A stretch of DNA of 51,105 nt from Solirubrobacterales bacterium (GTDB lineage Bacteria; Actinomycetota; Thermoleophilia; Solirubrobacterales; Solirubrobacteraceae): assembly GCA_003244205.1 (NCBI GenBank), contig QHBW01000061.1:1-51105 (forward strand). Direction: 5' to 3'. Positions 32,286 through 42,981 of this stretch are shown piece by piece. Both the position numbers and the translations under genes were made by a program. The first letter of the stretch is position 1. Each line of letters opens with the position of its first letter. Below the pieces are notes generated by a model that had not been told where the DNA came from, made no database searches, and saw only the letters and a list, made by a program, of their open reading frames with translations.

Positions 32286-33535
32286 GGATCGGAATCGTGG
32301 GGCTCGGCTATGTCGGCCTGCCGCTCGCCGTGGCCTTTGCCGAGGCCGGTTCGCAGGTGGTGGGGCTCGACGTCGACTCGCGCCGCACCGCGGCGCTCAC
32401 GGCCGGGGAGTCCTACATCGAGGACGTCCCGTCCGAGCGCCTCGCCGCCGTTGCGGGAGCGATCGAGCCGACGACGCGAGCCGGCGCCCTGGCCGGGGTC
32501 GACGCCATCCTGATCTGCGTCCCCACACCGCTGACGCCAAACCGCGAGCCCGAGCTCGGCCCGCTGCTTGACTCCGGCCGCGTGGTCGCCGGCGTCCTGC
32601 GCCCAGGTCAGCTCGTGGTGCTCGAGTCGACGACCTACCCGGGGACCACCCGCGAGCGCCTGGTGCCGTTGCTCGAGGAGTCGGGGCTGGCGGCGGGACG
32701 CGACTTCCATGTGGCCTTCTCTCCCGAACGAGTCGACCCGGGACGCACCGACCACACGCTGCAGACGACGCCCAAGGTCGTCGGCGGCCTGACCGCAGCA
32801 TGCACGGAGCGCGCAGCGGAGGTGTACTCGATCGTGTGCGATGAGATCGTGCGCGTCTCCTCGCCCGAGGCGGCCGAGCTGACCAAGCTGTTGGAGAACA
32901 TCTTCCGCTCCGTCAACATCGCGCTCGTCAACGAGCTGGCGATGCTCACCGATCGCATGGAGATAGACGTCTGGGAGGTGATCGATGCCGCGGCGACCAA
33001 GCCCTATGGGTTCATGCGCTTCGATCCCGGTCCCGGAATGGGCGGGCACTGCCTGCCGGTGGACCCGTTCTACTTGTCCTGGCGAGCCCGGGAGTTTGAC
33101 TTCGTCACCGAGTTCATCGAGCTGGCCGGGAAGATCAATCAGCAGATGCCGTATCACTGTGTGAGCAAGATCGAGCAGGCTCTCAACGACGCGGCCAAGC
33201 CGGTGCGCGGCTCTCGCGTCGCCATCATCGGCGTGGGCTACAAGCCGGGGGTCGGTGACGTGCGCGAGTCGCCGGCGCTCAAGATCATCGGGCTGCTGGG
33301 CGCGCGCGGCGCCGAGATCGTCTACCACGACCCCCACGTCCCCGAGCTGCCTGGTGGATTGCACTCAGAGACCTTGCAAACTGCACTTGAGGGCGCCGAC
33401 GCCGCCGTGATCGTCACTGCCCACCCATCGGTCGACCACAACGAGGTCGTGAGCCGCGCGCCGGTCGTCGTCGACCTGCGCGGGATCACTCGCGACGCCG
33501 TGCGCAGTAAGGGCGCCACCGTCACTCGCCTGTGA
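32282..33535 (+). CDS. wecC: Nucleotide-sugar dehydrogenase (WecC/WbpA-like)
   Basis: NAD-dependent four-electron dehydrogenase (417 residues) making a UDP-aminosugar uronate. N-terminal Rossmann GIVGLGYVGLPLAVAFAE, the middle ESTTYPGTT and FSPERVDPG motifs, and the catalytic cysteine in GPGMGGHCLPVDPFYL are intact. It forms an overlapping pair with the 2-epimerase, favouring UDP-ManNAc as substrate; a UDP-GlcNAc 6-dehydrogenase role (WbpA) is the alternative, since the next gene resembles WbpD. Confidence 0.93.
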   Translation: MRIGIVGLGYVGLPLAVAFAEAGSQVVGLDVDSRRTAALTAGESYIEDVPSERLAAVAGAIEPTTRAGALAGVDAILICVPTPLTPNREPELGPLLDSGRVVAGVLRPGQLVVLESTTYPGTTRERLVPLLEESGLAAGRDFHVAFSPERVDPGRTDHTLQTTPKVVGGLTAACTERAAEVYSIVCDEIVRVSSPEAAELTKLLENIFRSVNIALVNELAMLTDRMEIDVWEVIDAAATKPYGFMRFDPGPGMGGHCLPVDPFYLSWRAREFDFVTEFIELAGKINQQMPYHCVSKIEQALNDAAKPVRGSRVAIIGVGYKPGVGDVRESPALKIIGLLGARGAEIVYHDPHVPELPGGLHSETLQTALEGADAAVIVTAHPSVDHNEVVSRAPVVVDLRGITRDAVRSKGATVTRL

Positions 33536-33547
33536 GCTCAAGGCGCG

Positions 33548-34261
33548 ATGGCGGCGGGTGATCTGCAGGCGCCCGGGCTCGTCCTGGGTGACGACGTCGT
33601 GCTCGGAGCCGACCTCGTCGTCGGACCGCACGTCGTGATCTGTGACGAGACGCGCCTCGGCGACGGATGCGTACTGGAGGCGGGGGCCGTGCTCGGCAAG
33701 CGGCCGAGCCTCGCGCCACGCTCGAGCGCCGCCGCGCGCTCCGGCGACGGGCCGCTCGTGATCGGCGACGGGGTGGTCGTTTGCGCCGGCGCCGTGGTCT
33801 ACGGCGGCACGCGCCTGGGCGACCGGGTTATTGTCGGCGACCAGACGCAGGTGCGCGAGCGGGCGTTTGTGGGGGCGGGCACGGTGATCGGGCGCGGGTC
33901 GGCGGTCGACAACGACGTCACGATCGGCGAACGCGTCCGCATCCAGTCGCACGTCTACGTGACGGCCTTCAGCCTGGTCGAGGACGACGTTTTCCTCGGG
34001 CCGGGCGTCGTGCTGACAAACGACGACACGATGGGTCGCCATCCACCCGGGATGCCGCTGCGCGGCGCTGTTCTGCTGCGCGCGTGTCGCATCGGCGGCG
34101 GCGCAGTGCTCTGTCCGGGGGTCGAGGTCGGCGAGGAGGCGTTCGTCGCAGCGGGGGCCGTGGTTACACACGATGTGCCCAGCCGTGCGCTGGTGATGGG
34201 CGTGCCGGCGCGGCGCGTGCGCGACGTGCCGGACCGCGACCTGCTCGAGCGATGGCGCTGA
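33548..34261 (+). CDS. Left-handed beta-helix acyltransferase (WbpD-like)
   Basis: 237-residue hexapeptide-repeat protein with many (I/V/L)GxxxxI turns (e.g. IGDGVVVCAGAVVYGGTRLG and IGERVRIQSHVYVT). A loop FLGPGVVLTNDDTMGRHPPG and the end VPSRALVMGVPARRVRD are typical of sugar N-acetyltransferases such as WbpD/WlbB and of serine acetyltransferase relatives. Trimer expected; donor acetyl-CoA. It follows the dehydrogenase by 12 bases, so it probably N-acetylates a UDP-aminosugar uronate, although no aminotransferase for a 3-amino group lies next to it. Confidence 0.87.
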   Translation: MAAGDLQAPGLVLGDDVVLGADLVVGPHVVICDETRLGDGCVLEAGAVLGKRPSLAPRSSAAARSGDGPLVIGDGVVVCAGAVVYGGTRLGDRVIVGDQTQVRERAFVGAGTVIGRGSAVDNDVTIGERVRIQSHVYVTAFSLVEDDVFLGPGVVLTNDDTMGRHPPGMPLRGAVLLRACRIGGGAVLCPGVEVGEEAFVAAGAVVTHDVPSRALVMGVPARRVRDVPDRDLLERWR

Positions 34262-34974
34262 GCGCGGTGTCTCGCGGAACGGGTCGGGTTCCGGGTCGCG
34301 CTCGCGCTCGCGGTCGCACTCGGCCGCGGTCGCGCGTTCCGGATCGGCGTACGGCGGCGATCGGGGCGGTCGCCCTCGCGAGCGCCGGCGGAGTAGCGGC
34401 GGGGGAGCTGGCGCGCGTCTGGCGCCGCGGGCGAGCGCCGCTACCGACGGAGACCGACGACGTCCTCGGCGCGGGGGCGATCGCGACCCGCCAGGCCGTC
34501 GAGGTCGCGGTCGCCGGCTACCAGGCCACGCCGCGTCGCGAGAGCGCGCTGCTGAACCTGCTGACCTCCTTCACCGTGACCTTCGGCGCAGTGCGCGCGA
34601 GCACCGGTCTGATCCGCGTCCGCGGCAAGGCGGGGCCGTTTCGCAACCTGCGCGTGGGCGAGCGCCACATTCACCACTTCGTCCCCGGGATCGTCCTCAG
34701 TTTCATTGCTGGCGGCATCTCGGTCGTCTCCCGCGATGAGGATCTCGATGCCTGGCTGGCGGTCCCCTTCGGCGCCGGCATGGCGCTCACGCTCGACGAG
34801 TCGGCACTGCTGCTCGAGCTCGAGGACGTCTACTGGACGCCGGAGGGTGTTGTCAGCGTACAGATCGCGCTGTCGACGGTTGCGGCGCTCGCCTCACTCG
34901 CGCTTGCCCTGCGGGTTCTGCGTCGCGGTGAGGAGCGAGTGCTGGCGGCTGGCGATGGGGCTTCGTCGCGCTAG
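34252..34974 (+). CDS. Conserved actinobacterial membrane protein (HIHH motif)
   Basis: 240-residue protein with an Arg-rich start and about four hydrophobic segments. The recognisable core is GERHIHHFVPGIVL followed by LTLDESALLLELEDVYW, a pattern I know from uncharacterised actinobacterial membrane proteins; the histidines and acidic residues could bind metal. The ATG at 34252 overlaps the acyltransferase end by 10 bases; the open frame upstream of it is antisense-like and not coding. Role unknown; its place after the sugar genes may be accidental. Confidence 0.78.
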   Translation: MALSAVSRGTGRVPGRARARGRTRPRSRVPDRRTAAIGAVALASAGGVAAGELARVWRRGRAPLPTETDDVLGAGAIATRQAVEVAVAGYQATPRRESALLNLLTSFTVTFGAVRASTGLIRVRGKAGPFRNLRVGERHIHHFVPGIVLSFIAGGISVVSRDEDLDAWLAVPFGAGMALTLDESALLLELEDVYWTPEGVVSVQIALSTVAALASLALALRVLRRGEERVLAAGDGASSR

Positions 34975-34984
34975 GTGGGCACGG

Positions 34985-35021
34985 GTCGCAACTGCGCGAG
35001 CGCACCGGGCTCGCATGCGAC
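34985..35021. terminator. Hairpin between convergent genes
   Basis: GTCGCA (34985-34990) pairs with TGCGAC (35016-35021) and, inside, GCGAGC (34996-35001) pairs with GCTCGC (35009-35014) around a seven-base loop. It lies between the convergent membrane-protein and oligopeptide-transport genes. No U tract. Confidence 0.55.
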
Positions 35022-35080
35022 GAACCGACCATTTCCGCTGACCTTGCGCCGAAAATGATGGGTCACGGTCTCGGCAGGGG

Positions 35081-36193
35081 TCAGCTGGCCGTCACGGGCT
35101 CGGCCTCCGGCAGCTCTTGACCCGCGCTGTGCGGCGAGGTCTCCGAGCGACTCGCCGTCCGTAGCTCGTCAGCGCCGACGTTGAGCGGGTGGTGACAGGC
35201 CGCGAGCTGGCCGTTGGCGTACTCGGTGAGTGGGGGCTCGATCGAGCGGCAGATGTCTGTGGCACGCGGACAGCGGGTGTGGAAGCGACAGCCGCTCGGA
35301 GGGTCGATCGCGCTCGGGGGCTCGCCGCCGACAACCTCGCGCTCGCGGGCGCGGTTCTCGCGCGGATCGGGAATCGGGATCGCGCTCAGCAGCGCGGCGG
35401 TGTAGGGATGGTGCGGCTTGGCGTAGAGCTCCTGGGACCGGGAGAGCTCCATCACCTTGCCGAGGTACATCACGGCGATCCGGTCAGACACATGGCGGAC
35501 GACCGAGAGGTCGTGGGCGACGAAGAGGTAGCTGAGCCCGAACTGCTGCTGGAGCTCCTCGAGCAGGTTGATCACCTGTGCCTGGATGGAGACGTCGAGC
35601 GCCGAGACGGGCTCGTCGAGCAGGATCAGCCGTGGCTCCACAGCTAGTGCGCGCGCGATCCCAATGCGCTGGCGCTGTCCGCCCGAGAACTCGTGGGGGA
35701 AGCGATTGAGATGCTCGGGATGAAGGCCGACGCGCTTGAGGAGCTCGCGCACGCGCGGTTCGACGTCGCGGCGAGCGACCCCCTTGAGGATGAGCGGCGT
35801 CGCCAGGATCTGGGCGACGCGCTTGCGCGGGTTCAGCGATGCCTGAGGATCCTGGAAGACCATCTGCATCTGCTGTCGCACCGGCGTCAGCTGTTTGCGC
35901 CGAGCGCTGGTGATGTCGCTCCCGCGGAAGCGGATCGTCCCTTCGGTGGGGGCGAGCAGGCGAATCAGTGTCCGAATCAGCGTCGTCTTGCCACAGCCCG
36001 ACTCGCCCACGATGCCCAGCGTCTCACCTTCGTAAAGGGTGAGGGTCACGTCGTCGACGGCGTGCACCCGCCCGACGGTGCGGTCGATCAGCAGCCCCGA
36101 CTTGATCGGGAAGTAGACCTTGACGTGGTCGACTTCGAGCAGCGGCGTGGGAGCGGAGGCGGCGCTGGCGCCGGCGGCGCTGGCGACGCTCAA
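35081..36193 (-). CDS. dppF: Di/oligopeptide ABC transporter ATPase (DppF/OppF)
   Basis: Second ATPase of a peptide importer, 370 residues. Walker [10 protein letters not shown], signature [15 protein letters not shown], Walker [13 protein letters not shown] and the H-loop VAHDLSVV are present, as is the C-terminal oligopeptide/dipeptide extension with [14 protein letters not shown], whose cysteines may bind an iron-sulfur cluster. A TTG start overlaps the dppD stop (TTGA). Last gene of the five-gene operon. The Ser/Ala-rich first 17 residues and the last 40 are not conserved. Confidence 0.93.
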   Translation of the reverse strand: MSVASAAGASAASAPTPLLEVDHVKVYFPIKSGLLIDRTVGRVHAVDDVTLTLYEGETLGIVGESGCGKTTLIRTLIRLLAPTEGTIRFRGSDITSARRKQLTPVRQQMQMVFQDPQASLNPRKRVAQILATPLILKGVARRDVEPRVRELLKRVGLHPEHLNRFPHEFSGGQRQRIGIARALAVEPRLILLDEPVSALDVSIQAQVINLLEELQQQFGLSYLFVAHDLSVVRHVSDRIAVMYLGKVMELSRSQELYAKPHHPYTAALLSAIPIPDPRENRAREREVVGGEPPSAIDPPSGCRFHTRCPRATDICRSIEPPLTEYANGQLAACHHPLNVGADELRTASRSETSPHSAGQELPEAEPVTAS

Positions 36194-37242
36194 GCGATCA
36201 CCGGCTCATCCGCCGCCAGCCCAATCCGATCGCCAACCTGCCGGAGGTCGCGCTTCTGCATTGCGGAGAGCCAGCAGCGATCGACGTGCTGCGGGGTCTC
36301 CGGCAGGTGCGCCTCGAGCGCCGGCACGTCGGTGCAGCGGTCGAAGGCGTGCGGACATCGGGGCCGGAAGTGGCAGCCCGCAGGAGGGCTGACCAGCGAC
36401 GGCGGGGTCCCCGGGATCGACGGAAGCAGGCCGGTGGTGTCGCGGTCCACGCGCGTGATCGATCCGAGCAGTCCCCAGGTATAAGGGTGCTGGGGGTTGT
36501 AGAAGATCTCGTCGAGGGTCCCCTGCTCGACCACCCGTCCGGCGTACATCACGACGATCCGATCGGCGATGTCGGCTACCACGCCGAGGTCGTGAGTCAC
36601 CAAGATGATCCCAGCGTCGGTCTCCTTGCGCAGCGTCCGCAGCTCGTCGAGGATCTGCGCCTGGATCGTGACGTCGAGCGCAGTCGTCGGCTCGTCAGCG
36701 ATCAGCACCTTCGGCGAGCACGACAGCGCCATCGCGATCATCACCCGTTGGCGCATGCCCCCCGAGAACTCGTGGGGATAGGAGCGCACTCGCTCGCGCG
36801 CGCGCGGGATGCCCACTCGATCCATCAGGGCGATCGCGCGCTCCATCGCCTCGGACTTCGACACCTGGAAATCGTGAGCAACGATCTGCTCGACGATCTG
36901 GCTCCCGATGCGGTAGACGGGGTCGAGCGAGCTCATTGGGTCTTGGAAGATCATCGCGATCTCGCCGCCGCGGATCTCGCGAAGCTGCTCCTCGCTGGCC
37001 GTGATCAGCTCCTTGCCCTCCAGCTGGGCGGAGCCTTCGAAGCTCGCGTTTGGCGAGCGGGTCAAGCCCAACAGCGTCATTGCCGTCACCGACTTGCCCG
37101 ATCCCGACTCACCGACGATCGCGACCACCTCGCCCTGTTCCAGGGCAAACGAGACGCCGTCCACAGCCCGCACTACACCCTCCTCGGTCTGGAAGGACAC
37201 CTTGAGGTTGGACACCTCGAGCAGGTGGGCGCCTGGGCTCAC
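36190..37242 (-). CDS. dppD: Di/oligopeptide ABC transporter ATPase (DppD/OppD)
   Basis: First ATPase of the importer, 350 residues. Walker [10 protein letters not shown]-loop [12 protein letters not shown], signature [15 protein letters not shown], Walker [13 protein letters not shown], and the C-terminal cysteine region [16 protein letters not shown]. The GTG at 37242 is chosen because it overlaps the permease stop (GTGA) and begins immediately before [12 protein letters not shown]; the open frame continues about 190 codons further upstream but lies over dppB in another frame and is spurious. Confidence 0.93.
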   Translation of the reverse strand: MSPGAHLLEVSNLKVSFQTEEGVVRAVDGVSFALEQGEVVAIVGESGSGKSVTAMTLLGLTRSPNASFEGSAQLEGKELITASEEQLREIRGGEIAMIFQDPMSSLDPVYRIGSQIVEQIVAHDFQVSKSEAMERAIALMDRVGIPRARERVRSYPHEFSGGMRQRVMIAMALSCSPKVLIADEPTTALDVTIQAQILDELRTLRKETDAGIILVTHDLGVVADIADRIVVMYAGRVVEQGTLDEIFYNPQHPYTWGLLGSITRVDRDTTGLLPSIPGTPPSLVSPPAGCHFRPRCPHAFDRCTDVPALEAHLPETPQHVDRCWLSAMQKRDLRQVGDRIGLAADEPVIA

Positions 37243-38183
37243 AGCCTGATCCTCGGATCGAGAGCGGCATAGACGATGTCGACGACTGCGCTCAGCAACA
37301 CGACTGCGAACGCTCCGAACATCGTGATCACCAGCACCGGGGGAATGTCCAGGCCCTCCACGGACTGCGCCGCGTACTGTCCGACGCCGTGGAGGTTGAA
37401 CACCGTCTCGGTCAAGATCGCCCCGCCACCGAGCACCGAGGCGAAGTCGAGGCCCCACAGTGAGACGATCGGAATCAGGCTGTTGCGCAGGACGTGGCGG
37501 ATCATCACCTGGCGCTCGCTCAACCCCTTCGCCCGGGCGGTGCGGACGTAGTCGTCGTTGATCGTGTCGAGGATCGTGGAGCGCAGGATGCGCGAGTAGA
37601 CCCCGATGAAGAGCACAGAGAGCGCGAACCACGGCATCAGCATGTGCTTGAACCACTGCCAGGGATCGCTGGTCAGGGCCACGTAGTCGCCCGCGGGCAG
37701 GATCCGAGCCTTGTCGCCGATGTAGTACGACAGCACGGCTCCGAGGAAGAACACCGGCATCGACACCCCGACCAGGGACAGCACGGTGAGACCGCGATCG
37801 AGCCAGCGGCCTGCTCGCCACGCGCTCAGGACGCCAAAGAGGATGCCGAGCGCCAGCCAGATCACCCCCGCGCCGATCGCCAGCGAGAGCGTCGTCGGCA
37901 GATCCTGGCGGATCTGGTCCTCAACGGGGAGCTGCTGCTGATAGGAGGTGACCGTTCCGTTGAGGATCTTCCCCATCGTCTTGATGTACTGGACGTAGAT
38001 CGGCTTGTCGAAGCCCCAGTCCGAGCGGATCTTGGCGATCTGGGTGGGCGACGCGGTCCGCCCGGCGAGCCGCGTCGACGGGTCGCTGTTGGGGAGCACC
38101 TGGAAGAGCAGGAAGGTCAGGATCGAAATCGCGAACATCACCGCGACCATCGAAGCCAGGCGCCTGACCGCGAAGCGGGCCAT
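37239..38183 (-). CDS. dppB: Di/oligopeptide ABC transporter permease (DppB)
   Basis: Membrane subunit of 314 residues with six helices; the first helix (FAVRRLASMVAVMFAISILT) is followed by an external domain up to about residue 95. The cytoplasmic EAA-type loop is NDDYVRTARAKGLSERQVMIRHVLRN, read here in its core YVRTARAKGLSERQVM, which contacts the ATPases. It overlaps dppC by one base and dppD by four. The end ALDPRIRL is family-typical. Confidence 0.93.
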   Translation of the reverse strand: MARFAVRRLASMVAVMFAISILTFLLFQVLPNSDPSTRLAGRTASPTQIAKIRSDWGFDKPIYVQYIKTMGKILNGTVTSYQQQLPVEDQIRQDLPTTLSLAIGAGVIWLALGILFGVLSAWRAGRWLDRGLTVLSLVGVSMPVFFLGAVLSYYIGDKARILPAGDYVALTSDPWQWFKHMLMPWFALSVLFIGVYSRILRSTILDTINDDYVRTARAKGLSERQVMIRHVLRNSLIPIVSLWGLDFASVLGGGAILTETVFNLHGVGQYAAQSVEGLDIPPVLVITMFGAFAVVLLSAVVDIVYAALDPRIRL

Positions 38184-39232
38184 CAGTGCTCGATGCGGAC
38201 CTTCGCCCGCGGATCGAGGGCGTCGCGTACGCCATCGCCGAAGACGTTGATGCCCAGCACAGTGAGCACGAGCATCAAGCCGGGGACGAGCACGAGGTGG
38301 ATGGCACCAGGCACCAGCTTGATGCCGTCGGTGATCATCGTCCCCCAGGAGGGGTTCGGGTCGTGCACGCCGGCACCGAGGAACGACAAGCCCGCCTCGG
38401 TGAGAACCGCGTTGGCGAGAATAAGCGGGATGAAGACGATGATCGTTGAGGCCACGTTGGGCAGCAGCTCGCCGAACATGATCCGCAGCGATCCAAGGCC
38501 CTGCTGACGCGCGGCGTCGATGAACTCGCGCTCGCGCAGACCCAGCACCTGTCCTCTGACCGGCTTACCGACATAGGGGACGTAGATGAACCCGATGATC
38601 AGCGCGGTCAAGATCAGCGTGTTGCCCTGGATCTTGAACAGTCCGAGATCCAGACCTCCGACCTGCAGGCTGACCCCGAGCGCGATCCCCAGGAGGTACA
38701 CCGGGTAGGCCCAGATCAGGTCGAAGGCCCGCGATATGAGCCCATCGGCGACACCGCGGAAGTAGCCGGCGATGATGCCGAAGATCGTCGCCAGCAAGAT
38801 CGTCAGCAGCGTTGCCTCCGCGCCGATCTGCAACGAGTTGCGCCCGCCGTAGAGCAGCCTGACCGCAATATCGCGGCCGGTGGCATCGGCACCGAGGAAG
38901 AATCGACCGTGCCAGGTGGGCCCGATCGGGATCCCGAGCGTGGAGACGACATTGGTTGGCTTGCCATTGATCTTGATCACATCGGTGATGTGGGGATCGT
39001 TCGGGCCGGTGTGCGCGATGTCGTGCGCGTACACGGGTGCGAGCAGGCAGAGGACGACCATGAGGAGGAAGAGCCCGCCGAACGCGAGCGCCACGCGGTT
39101 TCGGCGCAGGCGCCGCCAGGCGAGCTGGTAGGGCCCGATACCCGGAGGTGCTTCGCCCTCGTCCGAAGCCAAGCCCACCGGGAGCCCGGGGGAGAACTCT
39201 GTGCCAGGGACGGCGGCTGGATCTGTGGCCAT
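38183..39232 (-). CDS. dppC: Di/oligopeptide ABC transporter permease (DppC)
   Basis: Second membrane subunit, 349 residues from the ATG at 39232 (an upstream start at 39280 adds 16 unlikely residues). A polar leader of about 30 residues precedes LAWRRLRRNRVALAFGGLF; the external loop holds FFLGADATGRDIAVRLLYG, a DppC hallmark, and the EAA loop is REREFIDAARQQGLGSLRI. The loop between helices 1 and 2 is somewhat long. Separated from the binding-protein gene by a hairpin. Confidence 0.92.
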   Translation of the reverse strand: MATDPAAVPGTEFSPGLPVGLASDEGEAPPGIGPYQLAWRRLRRNRVALAFGGLFLLMVVLCLLAPVYAHDIAHTGPNDPHITDVIKINGKPTNVVSTLGIPIGPTWHGRFFLGADATGRDIAVRLLYGGRNSLQIGAEATLLTILLATIFGIIAGYFRGVADGLISRAFDLIWAYPVYLLGIALGVSLQVGGLDLGLFKIQGNTLILTALIIGFIYVPYVGKPVRGQVLGLREREFIDAARQQGLGSLRIMFGELLPNVASTIIVFIPLILANAVLTEAGLSFLGAGVHDPNPSWGTMITDGIKLVPGAIHLVLVPGLMLVLTVLGINVFGDGVRDALDPRAKVRIEH

Positions 39233-39244
39233 TGCAAAGGCGGG

Positions 39245-39278
39245 GCGGAGGGGCGCTACACCTGGAGCACCCCTCCGC
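39245..39278 (-). terminator. Intercistronic hairpin between dppA and dppC
   Basis: GCGGAGGGG (39245-39253) and CCCCTCCGC (39270-39278) form a 9-bp GC stem with a 16-base loop. It lies just after the binding-protein gene and before the permease genes, where such hairpins commonly stabilise or attenuate the message so that more binding protein is made than permease. Confidence 0.55.
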
Positions 39279-39289
39279 ATCCCCGCCGC

Positions 39290-40945
39290 TTACTTCAGTT
39301 GCAGTGAGCTCCAGTCGTTCCCGTACAACGGATGGAACAACAACGAGCCGAAGTTGATCCTGTTGGAGGTGAACTTCGGCGTCTTCTCGTAGCCGAACAC
39401 CGCGACGTAGGCCTTCTTGGCCACGTATTCGTCGAGCGTCTGCCACTGCGATGCCACCGAGCTCAGTTGGCTGGACGGAACACCGCTGAGTTTGGCCAGG
39501 CCCTTCTCGATCACCGGGTCAGAAACCTCGCCGAAGTTCTGATTGCCGGTCGGCTGCAGCGCGGCTTTGCTGAGCAGCAGGTAGAAATCGATCGGGTTGG
39601 GGAAGTCCTGCTGCCAATCGGCAAACCCGGTCTGGGGATGCAGCTTCAGCGTCTCGATCGTCGGGAAGTAGGACGCGCTCGCGATGATCTTCGTTGTCGC
39701 CTTGAACCCCAGCGAGTTGAGCACGCTCGCGTAGTAGTCAACGTACTCCTTGCGCGGCGAGCGCTCCTGACCCCATACGGTCACTGGGGTGCCGGTAAGC
39801 CCCGCTTGGGCGACCAGCTTCTTTGCCGCCGCGAGGTTGGGAGCCGCCGCCGGATTGCCGTACGGGCACGGAGCGGTCGGATGGCCGACCAGCAGCGCCG
39901 GTAGGAAGTAGCAATCGGGCGTGAGGTTGCCGCTGTCCAGGCGCGCCAGCGCGTTGCGATCGAGCGCCATGATCACGGCTTGGCGCGCGAGCGGGTTGTT
40001 GAACGGCTTCTCGGTTGTGTTGAGGAAGAAGTACAGCGTCAGCGCCGTCTGCTCGGCCTTGTAGCGATCGGAGGACTGTGACTGGATCTGCGAGAGCAGC
40101 GCCGGGGGCAGAGTGTCACCCCAGTCGAACACGTCCGCCGAATTGTTGAGCACGTCAGATGCTTCGGTGGTGGTGTTCGTCTCGATCTTTACATGGACGT
40201 TGACATGTCCAGCCGGGACTCCCGGCACCGCCTGGCCCGCGTAGTTCGGGTTGAGGCTTACGTCGTAGGAGACGTTCGGCACGACGTTCTTGAGCTCGTA
40301 AGGGCCGAACCCAGCAGGCGGCGAGGTGCTCAGGTTCTTCATCGCCGTGTTCGGCGGCAGCAGCCCCATAGCAGGGAATGCGAGCACGTTCTCGAGCGCC
40401 CCGTAGGGCCGCATGAGGTGGATCACGATCTTGCCGGCCGCGTTGTCGGCGGTGATCCCCGAGATCGACTTGGCGCCCTTCGAGAAGGCGGTTGCCCCGA
40501 CGACGTTGTTGGTCACGAAGCTGGCGCCGCCCCAGTTGAGCTTGATCGCGCGCTCGACCGAAAACGTGAAGTCCGAGGCCTTGACCGCCATGCCGTTCGA
40601 GTACTTGAGGCCGTGGCGGATCGTGATCGTGTAGGTCTTGCCGCTGTTGGAGATGACGGGCTGGCTCGTCGCGATCGCAGGGATCAGCTGGGTCCCTGCT
40701 GTCCCCTCCGCGTGGGCGTAGGTGTAGAGGCCGAGATAGGAGATCCAGCCCCAGTTCGCTCCCTGCGTGGTGTAGCTGAGCGACGGATCGAAGTAGTCGG
40801 GTGCCGTGCCCTGCACGACGGTCACTGATCCGCCGGTCTTGCCGGCACCGCTACCGGTGCTGCTCGAGCTCCCGCATGCGGCTACGACGACCATTGAGCC
40901 GAGCGCAACGAGCAGCGCGCTCAGCAGCCGAAACGACCTCTGCAT
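39290..40945 (-). CDS. dppA: Peptide ABC transporter substrate-binding lipoprotein (family 5)
   Basis: Extracellular solute-binding protein of 551 residues, family 5 (DppA/OppA). The signal peptide LLSALLVALGSMVVVAAC ends in a lipobox with Cys24 as the lipid anchor, then a Ser/Gly linker. Typical pieces: YTITIRHGLKYSNGMAVKASD near residue 115 (core YTITIRHGLKYSNG), RQAVIMALDRNALA, and FADWQQDFPNPIDFY near the end. First gene of the operon, preceded by a strong GGAGGAGGG ribosome site and an AT-rich promoter region. Ligand could be peptide, nickel or sugar; context suits peptide. Confidence 0.94.
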   Translation of the reverse strand: MQRSFRLLSALLVALGSMVVVAACGSSSSTGSGAGKTGGSVTVVQGTAPDYFDPSLSYTTQGANWGWISYLGLYTYAHAEGTAGTQLIPAIATSQPVISNSGKTYTITIRHGLKYSNGMAVKASDFTFSVERAIKLNWGGASFVTNNVVGATAFSKGAKSISGITADNAAGKIVIHLMRPYGALENVLAFPAMGLLPPNTAMKNLSTSPPAGFGPYELKNVVPNVSYDVSLNPNYAGQAVPGVPAGHVNVHVKIETNTTTEASDVLNNSADVFDWGDTLPPALLSQIQSQSSDRYKAEQTALTLYFFLNTTEKPFNNPLARQAVIMALDRNALARLDSGNLTPDCYFLPALLVGHPTAPCPYGNPAAAPNLAAAKKLVAQAGLTGTPVTVWGQERSPRKEYVDYYASVLNSLGFKATTKIIASASYFPTIETLKLHPQTGFADWQQDFPNPIDFYLLLSKAALQPTGNQNFGEVSDPVIEKGLAKLSGVPSSQLSSVASQWQTLDEYVAKKAYVAVFGYEKTPKFTSNRINFGSLLFHPLYGNDWSSLQLK

Positions 40946-40964
40946 TGGACCCTCCTCCTCTAGC

Positions 40965-40978
40965 TCCGATTTATCGGA
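40965..40978. promoter_or_regulatory. Palindromic operator candidate upstream of dppA
   Basis: TCCGATTTATCGGA is a perfect 6-bp inverted repeat with two central bases, 20 bases upstream of the dppA start and directly downstream (minus strand) of a TATAAA -10-like box at 40981-40986. A protein bound here would block the peptide-transport operon. It is among the most AT-rich spots in the window. Confidence 0.5.
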
Positions 40979-40980
40979 AC

Positions 40981-40986
40981 TTTATA
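40981..40986 (-). promoter_or_regulatory. Candidate -10 box of the dpp operon
   Basis: Minus-strand TATAAA, 36 bases upstream of the dppA ATG. A TTGATG upstream is 21 bases away, longer than the ideal 17, so the -35 is uncertain. The stretch from here back to the GNAT gene stop (41093) shows nothing else I can name. Confidence 0.4.
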
Positions 40987-41093
40987 GTGCTCGCCGCGCG
41001 CGCGTTGCATCAACCGCTGCGAGCATCTACTCCTTGCTCTCGTGTTCGGGTTTCCCGCTTGCCTGAGGATCTAATTGGCGGAGCGCGACCGAT

Positions 41094-42877
<1,784 letters not shown>

Positions 42878-42884
42878 CTATTTG

Positions 42885-42971
42885 GCGGGTCGTGGGTCGC
42901 CGGGGGTGCGGGCGTCTGCGGGTCGCGGGGAGGTGGACGTCGCGGGTCGCGGGTCGCCGGGGGGCGCGGGC
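42885..42971. repeat. GC-rich direct repeats (29/30 bp)
   Basis: A 29-base element (42885-42913) returns as a 30-base near copy (42942-42971), with a shorter partial copy from 42918; the shared core is GGGTCGCCGGGGG. It fills the gap between purA and the DnaC-like gene. Together with the other intergenic arrays it looks like minisatellite growth in untranslated DNA. Confidence 0.7.
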
Positions 42972-42981
42972 AGGCTTCGCC

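Noticed and set aside
37243-37821. Long N-terminal extension of DppD
   Set aside because: It reads the dppB gene in another frame; the ATPase fold begins at 37242.
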